64,000 nucleotides of DNA from Anaerolineaceae bacterium (GTDB taxonomy: Bacteria; Chloroflexota; Anaerolineae; Anaerolineales; UBA11657): NCBI GenBank assembly GCA_003569365.1, contig BGOS01000016.1:62001-126000 (forward strand), given 5' to 3'. Position 1 is the stretch's first letter. Each line of letters starts with the position of its first letter. Under the pieces are notes generated by a model, which was not told the origin of the DNA, made no database searches, and saw only the letters and a list, made by a program, of their open reading frames with translations. The translations under genes and the position numbers were made by a program. Shown piece after piece: positions 59,228 through 64,000 of this stretch.

Positions 59228-61750
59228 ATGCCTGAACCTGTTTCCTTTTTTGTTGATGGCCAGCCGGTGACGGCTGCAGCTGGCACAATTGTGGTGGATG
59301 CAGCCAAGACAGTGGGCAACGACATCCCCGTGTTTTGCTATCACCCCAAGCTGGACCCGGTGGGCATGTGCCGCATGTGTTTGGTGGAGATTGGCATGCC
59401 ACAGCGCGACCGCGCCACCGGTGCCGCCGTGCTGGATGAAGACGGCCAGCCCAAAATTGCGTGGCTGCCCAAATTGCAAACCGCCTGCACGACGCCGGTG
59501 GCAGCCGGCATGCATGTGCGCACAACTACGGCTGCAGTGGAACGCGCACGCAAAGATGTGGTGGAGTTAATTCTCACTTCGCATCCGCTGGACTGCCCGG
59601 TATGCGACAAGGGCGGCGAGTGCCCGCTGCAGAACCTGACGATGCGGCACGGCCCGGGCAGTTCGCGTTTCGTGTTCGACGAGAAGATCAAGCTGGAGAA
59701 GCACGTGCCGCTTGGCGACTTGATTTATCTGGATCGCGAGCGCTGCATTCAGTGCGCGCGCTGCACGCGCTTTCAGGAGGATATTGCCGGCGATCCGGTG
59801 ATCGGCTTTGACCAGCGCGGGCGCAGCCTGCAAATTGTGACGCACTCTGACCCCGGCTTCGATAGCTATTTCTCCGGCAATACCACTGACATCTGCCCGG
59901 TGGGTGCACTTACCACCGCCGACTTCCGCTTTGGTGCGCGCCCGTGGGAGCTCAAGCACTCCGATTCAATTTGCACGCATTGCCCCGTGGGTTGCAACCT
60001 GCATTTGAATACGCGCCGCTCGGGAGTGGCTGGTGATTTTGTAATCAAGCGCGTAATGCCGCGCCAGAACGAGCTGGTCAATGAAACGTGGATCTGTGAC
60101 AAGGGCCGCTTTGGCCAGCACTTTGCAACCAGCCTTGACCGGCTGACTGTGCCGCTGGTGCGGCGGGGCGGGCAGCTGGTGGAAGCCACTTGGGATGAGG
60201 CGCTGGCAGTAGTGGCGGCGCGCATGCAAGCTGCGCCGGGTGCGGTGGCAGCGCTGGCGGGCGAGCGCCTGTCTAATGAAGACTTGTTCGCGCTGCGGCG
60301 CCTGATGGAAGGCACGGGCGGGCGCGTGGCACAGTGGCCGGGCGCCATGGGTGGCGGCGATGTTGTGCAGCAGGTGGGTGTTGGCATGGGCACTGATATT
60401 GCGCGTGCTGGTGGCGACACAGTGATTGTGCTGGTGGCGACTGACCTTGAAGAAGAAGCGCCGGTGTGGTGGCTGCGCGTGCGCCAGGCTGCCACCAAAG
60501 CTGGTGCAACGCTCGATAAAAGCCGCGCGCAGTTAATTGTGCTTAACGGGCGCAGCACAACAGCGGATTCATGCGCGACACATGTGGTGCGCTATGTGTA
60601 CGGCGAAGAAGCGCGCAGTGTGACGGCACTGACGGAACTGGCAGCGCAAGTGCGGGCAGGCAAAGCGCTGCCCGCGGGCGTGGCTGCTGCAAGCGCAGGC
60701 GCTGCGCAGGCACTGGCTGCTGCAAAAAATATTATTGTTTTCTACGGGCGCGACGGGTTGGGATACGCCGGCTCGGCGGCTGTGGCGCAGGCGTGCGCAA
60801 ACCTGCTGATTGCAACCGGCAACGGCGGCCGCCATAACAGCGGCCTGGTGCCGGTTTGGCCGCACAGCAACACGCAGGGTGCGTGGGACATGGGCGTGCG
60901 CCCCAGTGGCCTGGGCGCAGCCGAGTTTGCGGCGGATGCTGCAGTGGTGATTGCAGCCGGTGCCGACCCGTTGGGCGATGGCGAGCAGCTGCCGGGCTCC
61001 ACGTTTGTAGTGGCGGTGGAGTTGTTTGCCACGCTGACGGCGCAGCGCGCCGATGTGGTGCTGCCGGCGCGCGCGTTTACCGAACGCGAGGGCACGCTGA
61101 CCAGTGGCGAGCGCCGGGTGCAGCGTTACTATCCGGCGCTGCCCGTGCGCGGCCAGGCGCGCGCAGACTGGCAGATCTTTTTTCAAATTGGTGAGGCGCT
61201 TGGGCTTGGCAAAAGCCCGGCATCGGCTGCGGCTGTCATGCTGGATATTTCCCGCAGCGTTGCGCACTACTCCGCAATCAACTATCAGGCGCTTGCCAAA
61301 GTGGAAGCGCAATGGCCGGATGTGGGCGGCAGCGATTTATATTACGGTGGCACATCGTTCCAAAACAATGGCGGGCTGGGTGCGCAGACGCCGACGCTGA
61401 TAGAGCGCGGGCAAGCTGTGGCTGCGGTGGCCGTGGCAGATTCTTCCGCGCCGCAGGGTGAACTGCAGGCCGTGCCGATTGCAGTGCTGTATGACCGCAG
61501 CACAACTTTTGGGCGGTCGGCTGTGATGGGGTCGCACATTCCGGCGGCGTATGTGGAACTAAATGCTGCGGATGCTGCGCGCATGCAGGTGGCCAATGGC
61601 GCGCGCGTGCGTGTGCGCGTGCAGGGGCGCGTAGCCGAACTGACGGCGCGCGTAAACGGGCGCGCACCTTTGGGCGTGGTGCTGGTGCCCCAAAGCCTGG
61701 GCGGGCTGGTGCTGCACAGCGCACAGCCGGCAACGGTGGAGCGGGCCTGA
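59228..61750 (+). CDS. nuoG: NADH-quinone oxidoreductase subunit G
   Basis: An 840-residue subunit with a chain of iron-sulfur clusters. The N-terminal ferredoxin domain reads FVDGQPVTAAAGTIVVDAAK and FCYHPKLDPVGMCRMCLVEI. HPLDCPVCDKGGECPLQNLT, RCIQCARCTRFQEDIAGDPV, TDICPVGALTTADFRFGARP and CTHCPVGCNLHLNTRRSGVA hold the [4Fe-4S] ligands. The CTHCPVGC block is the extra cluster (N7-like) of some bacteria. The C-terminal half is a molybdopterin-oxidoreductase-like domain that lost its cofactor. A GTG at 59222 is a possible earlier start. Confidence 0.95.
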   Translation: MPEPVSFFVDGQPVTAAAGTIVVDAAKTVGNDIPVFCYHPKLDPVGMCRMCLVEIGMPQRDRATGAAVLDEDGQPKIAWLPKLQTACTTPVAAGMHVRTTTAAVERARKDVVELILTSHPLDCPVCDKGGECPLQNLTMRHGPGSSRFVFDEKIKLEKHVPLGDLIYLDRERCIQCARCTRFQEDIAGDPVIGFDQRGRSLQIVTHSDPGFDSYFSGNTTDICPVGALTTADFRFGARPWELKHSDSICTHCPVGCNLHLNTRRSGVAGDFVIKRVMPRQNELVNETWICDKGRFGQHFATSLDRLTVPLVRRGGQLVEATWDEALAVVAARMQAAPGAVAALAGERLSNEDLFALRRLMEGTGGRVAQWPGAMGGGDVVQQVGVGMGTDIARAGGDTVIVLVATDLEEEAPVWWLRVRQAATKAGATLDKSRAQLIVLNGRSTTADSCATHVVRYVYGEEARSVTALTELAAQVRAGKALPAGVAAASAGAAQALAAAKNIIVFYGRDGLGYAGSAAVAQACANLLIATGNGGRHNSGLVPVWPHSNTQGAWDMGVRPSGLGAAEFAADAAVVIAAGADPLGDGEQLPGSTFVVAVELFATLTAQRADVVLPARAFTEREGTLTSGERRVQRYYPALPVRGQARADWQIFFQIGEALGLGKSPASAAAVMLDISRSVAHYSAINYQALAKVEAQWPDVGGSDLYYGGTSFQNNGGLGAQTPTLIERGQAVAAVAVADSSAPQGELQAVPIAVLYDRSTTFGRSAVMGSHIPAAYVELNAADAARMQVANGARVRVRVQGRVAELTARVNGRAPLGVVLVPQSLGGLVLHSAQPATVERA

Positions 61751-61767
61751 CGGCCGGAGCAGATTAC

Positions 61768-62784
61768 ATGGCTTGGCAGGAAATTGGTTTCATTGCGCTG
61801 GAAGCAGCGATCAAGAGTATTCTGCTGGCGTTTGTGCTGCTAACGGCTTTTGCTTACATGACTTTTGCCGAGCGCAAAGTTGCCGCGCTGATGCAGGTGC
61901 GCAGCGGCCCGAACCGCGTGGGTCCGTGGGGCCTGCTGCAGCCGGCTGCGGATGGCGTCAAGGCGCTTTTCAAAGAAGAGATTGTGCCCGCGGGAGCCGA
62001 CCGCTTCTTGTTTATTGCCGCACCGATCCTGGTGGCGGTGCCGGCGCTGATCATCATGGCGGTGATTCCGCTGGGCCCGGATACGGTGCTGTTTGGCCGC
62101 CCCATGCGGCTCGCAATCACAGACATAAATGTTGGCACGCTGTATGTGCTGTCGGTTGCTTCGGTGGCAGTGTATGGAATTGTGCTGGCCGGCTGGTCAT
62201 CCGCCAATAAATTTTCGATGATGGGTGGTATTCGGTCCACGGCTCAAATGGTGAGTTATGAGCTGGCGCTTGGGTTGTCGTTTGTGGGCCCGATTATGCT
62301 GGCGGGCTCGCTGAGCCTGCGCGATATTGTGGTGGCGCAGCAGCAGTCGATCTGGTATGTGGTGCTGCAGCCGCTGGGTGCCCTGCTGTTCTTTGTGGCG
62401 GCGCTGGCCGAAGTCAACCGCGCGCCGTTTGACATGCCGGAGGCGGAGCAGGAGCTGACAGCTGGTTATTTCACCGAATACTCCGGCATGAAATTCTCGC
62501 TGTTCTTCATGGGCGAATACATCAAGATGATTGCCGTCAGCGCGCTGACTGCGACGCTGTTTTTTGGCGGTTACCTGGGGCCGATGGTTGAAGAGTATCC
62601 GCTGCTGGGAATTGTGTATTTGGGCGGCAAGACGCTCGCGTTCCTGTTCGTGATGATCTGGATCCGCCTGACGCTGCCGCGCATGCGCTACGACCAGTTG
62701 ATGGCATTTGGCTGGAAGCGCATGCTGCCACTGGCTCTTGCAAACGTAGTAATAACCGCGGTCGTGCTGGTGCTGGCGCAATAG
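61768..62784 (+). CDS. nuoH: NADH-quinone oxidoreductase subunit H
   Basis: A 338-residue membrane subunit that links the peripheral arm to the proton-pumping arm. AYMTFAERKVAALMQVRSGP is the ERK.....Q.R.GPN signature, followed by NRVGPWGLLQPAADGVKALF. AALAEVNRAPFDMPEAEQEL is the cytosolic loop near the quinone site, and GYFTEYSGMKFSLFFMGEYI is the next conserved block. About eight membrane helices are present. The start ATG 61768 lies 17 bases after nuoG. Confidence 0.97.
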   Translation: MAWQEIGFIALEAAIKSILLAFVLLTAFAYMTFAERKVAALMQVRSGPNRVGPWGLLQPAADGVKALFKEEIVPAGADRFLFIAAPILVAVPALIIMAVIPLGPDTVLFGRPMRLAITDINVGTLYVLSVASVAVYGIVLAGWSSANKFSMMGGIRSTAQMVSYELALGLSFVGPIMLAGSLSLRDIVVAQQQSIWYVVLQPLGALLFFVAALAEVNRAPFDMPEAEQELTAGYFTEYSGMKFSLFFMGEYIKMIAVSALTATLFFGGYLGPMVEEYPLLGIVYLGGKTLAFLFVMIWIRLTLPRMRYDQLMAFGWKRMLPLALANVVITAVVLVLAQ

Positions 62785-62792
62785 GGGGCTGA

Positions 62793-63290
62793 ATGTTTAT
62801 TGAGATTCTCAAAGGCCTGGGCACCACGCTCAAGCATTCCTTTCAGCCGCGCATCACACTGCAATACCCGGAGGAGAAGCGCCCGGTTCGGCCGCGCTTC
62901 AAGGGCCGCCACGAGCTGAAGCGCTACGACAACGGACTGGAGAAGTGCATCGGCTGCTCACTGTGCGCAGCGGCCTGCCCGGCTGACGCAATTTTTGTGG
63001 AGGCAGCCGAGAACTCCGACGCAGAGCGCTACTCGCCCGGCGAGCGCTTTGCGCGTGTGTATGAGATCAACATGCTGCGCTGCATCTTTTGCGGCTTTTG
63101 CGAAGACGCCTGCCCCACCGAGGCGATCGTGATGGAGCACGAGTACGAGCTTTCGTTCTATGACCGGGCGAGCGCCATTTACACCAAGGACATGCTGCTG
63201 GTGCCGCCGGCGGGCGCCCCGGACACGCCGCAGCAGGTGGCACCGGGCAGCTTCAATCGCTCGATCCCGGACATGCAAAACCCGGATTGA
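62793..63290 (+). CDS. nuoI: NADH-quinone oxidoreductase subunit I
   Basis: A 165-residue ferredoxin-like subunit with two [4Fe-4S] clusters (N6a and N6b). The ligands are [20 protein letters not shown] and [20 protein letters not shown], the classic CxxCxxCxxxCP pair. The start [16 protein letters not shown] is the amphipathic helix that lies along the membrane. [20 protein letters not shown] is the family C-terminal segment, followed by a Pro-rich tail. It starts eight bases after nuoH. Confidence 0.97.
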   Translation: MFIEILKGLGTTLKHSFQPRITLQYPEEKRPVRPRFKGRHELKRYDNGLEKCIGCSLCAAACPADAIFVEAAENSDAERYSPGERFARVYEINMLRCIFCGFCEDACPTEAIVMEHEYELSFYDRASAIYTKDMLLVPPAGAPDTPQQVAPGSFNRSIPDMQNPD

Positions 63291-63291
63291 C

Positions 63292-63834
63292 ATGACCGCC
63301 GCGCCTTTCATTACCTTTGCAGTTTTGGCGGCGGTGGCAGTGGCTTCGGGCCTGGCCATGATGCTCAGCCAGAACTCAGTTTACTCAGCGCTGTTCCTGG
63401 TGATTAACTTCACCGTGGTGGCGGTGCTGTTTCTTGTGCTCGGCGCGCCATTCATTGCGATGCTGCAAATTACGGTGTATGCCGGCGCGATTATGGTGCT
63501 TTTCATATTTGTGATCATGCTGCTGGGCGGAGAGCGCCTGCCGGCCCCGCAGCAGCGCTTGCGCTGGCAGCAGTCGCTGGCGGTGGTGCTGGTGCTGGCA
63601 TTGCTGGCGCTGGCCGGTTATGTGTTTGCCCAGGGGGCTGCGCCAGCCGCCGTGCTGGCCGACCCGCAACAATATGGCAGCCCGGCTGCGCTGGGCATGC
63701 TGCTTTTTACAAAGTACTTGTTTCCGTTTGAATTCACCTCGCTGCTGCTGCTCGTGGCCATGATTGGTGTGGTGGTGCTGACGGCAGTGGAGGAGCGCCG
63801 GCGCCGGTTGCCGCGCGCGTCGCGCCGCACATGA
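63292..63834 (+). CDS. nuoJ: NADH-quinone oxidoreductase subunit J
   Basis: A 180-residue membrane subunit with five helices. [17 protein letters not shown] is the first; [20 protein letters not shown] and [20 protein letters not shown] follow, the latter with the conserved VYAGAI.VLF motif that includes the pi-bulge helix. [12 protein letters not shown] ends this region, and [19 protein letters not shown] is the last helix. It starts one base after nuoI and overlaps nuoK by ATGA (63831-63834). Confidence 0.95.
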   Translation: MTAAPFITFAVLAAVAVASGLAMMLSQNSVYSALFLVINFTVVAVLFLVLGAPFIAMLQITVYAGAIMVLFIFVIMLLGGERLPAPQQRLRWQQSLAVVLVLALLALAGYVFAQGAAPAAVLADPQQYGSPAALGMLLFTKYLFPFEFTSLLLLVAMIGVVVLTAVEERRRRLPRASRRT

Positions 63835-64000
63835 TTCCGGTTAACTATTACCTTGCGCTCTCGGCTGTGCTGTTTTGCATTGGCGCACTGGGCGTGCTGG
63901 TGCGCCGCAACGCGCTTGTGATTTTCATGTCGATTGAATTGATGCTCAATGCGGCCAATGTGGCGTTCGTGGCGTTCTCACGCCAGTTCGGGCACCTCGA
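63831..64000 (+). CDS. nuoK: NADH-quinone oxidoreductase subunit K (3' end beyond the window)
   Basis: The first 56 codons of nuoK run off the right edge. They encode [20 protein letters not shown] and [20 protein letters not shown], then [14 protein letters not shown]. The Glu in [11 protein letters not shown] is the conserved membrane proton-path residue. Overlap with nuoJ by ATGA suggests coupled translation. nuoL, nuoM and nuoN are expected to follow but are outside the window. Confidence 0.95.
   Translation, partial: MIPVNYYLALSAVLFCIGALGVLVRRNALVIFMSIELMLNAANVAFVAFSRQFGHL

Noticed and set aside
1..64000. CRISPR arrays, insertion sequences, prophage or integron features
   Set aside because: No regularly spaced repeats, transposase or integrase motifs, terminal inverted repeats or attachment-site duplications were seen on either strand.

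Overview
The window is 64 kb of high-GC bacterial chromosome, densely packed with short intergenic gaps. Nothing in it looks like a phage, plasmid, insertion sequence or CRISPR array. The gene content best fits an uncultured or little-studied member of the Chloroflexota. The pointers are a lipoprotein built of FY..HGG..FG.P repeats, a small SWIM zinc-finger protein, an LppX-like lipoprotein, a primary sigma factor next to dnaG and a nuoA-K series. This placement is inferred from family resemblance; there is no rRNA or other decisive marker.

Layout. 1-10,250: a repeat lipoprotein (cut by the window edge), tRNA-Gly, a class III aminotransferase, lipA, an aldo/keto reductase and a run of small enzymes (carbon-nitrogen hydrolase, AlkA-type glycosylase, YdcF-like protein), then a SWIM protein, a lipid flippase-like protein and an FAD amine-oxidase-like protein. 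10,300-24,100: a mostly minus-strand block with a GrpB protein, a three-domain kinase / M23 / class III aminotransferase giant, a split YczE membrane protein, a DEAD-box helicase, a frameshifted acetylxylan esterase, an ALDH16-type double aldehyde dehydrogenase with deoC, and an acetyltransferase / nucleotidyltransferase / deoxynucleoside kinase operon. 24,100-33,700: mixed housekeeping genes (holB, rdgB, clpS, a trans-sulfuration enzyme, a metallophosphatase), plus a SET-domain methyltransferase behind a long hairpin-rich leader. 33,700-37,800: a polysaccharide cluster (M23 peptidase, GT4 glycosyltransferase, epimerase, nucleotide-sugar dehydrogenase).

37,800-44,750 is an aromatic amino acid operon: chorismate mutase, two tandem DAHP synthases, prephenate dehydrogenase, aroA, aroE and aroC. 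It is preceded by a 23-codon reading frame with four Tyr and two Phe codons and then a strong intrinsic terminator. This has the full layout of a leader-peptide transcription attenuator and is the most striking regulatory feature here. 44,750-54,500: tRNA-Gln, glmU, cdd, recO, a fused alpha-beta glycyl-tRNA synthetase interrupted by a frame change, dnaG and the primary sigma factor. 54,600-64,000: complex I genes nuoA to nuoK, the last one running off the window.

Three genes (acetylxylan esterase, YczE, glyQS) change frame inside the coding region. One of them, glyQS, should be essential, so sequencing error, recoding and real decay all have to be weighed. All functions are assigned from sequence motifs read by eye; no database search was run.
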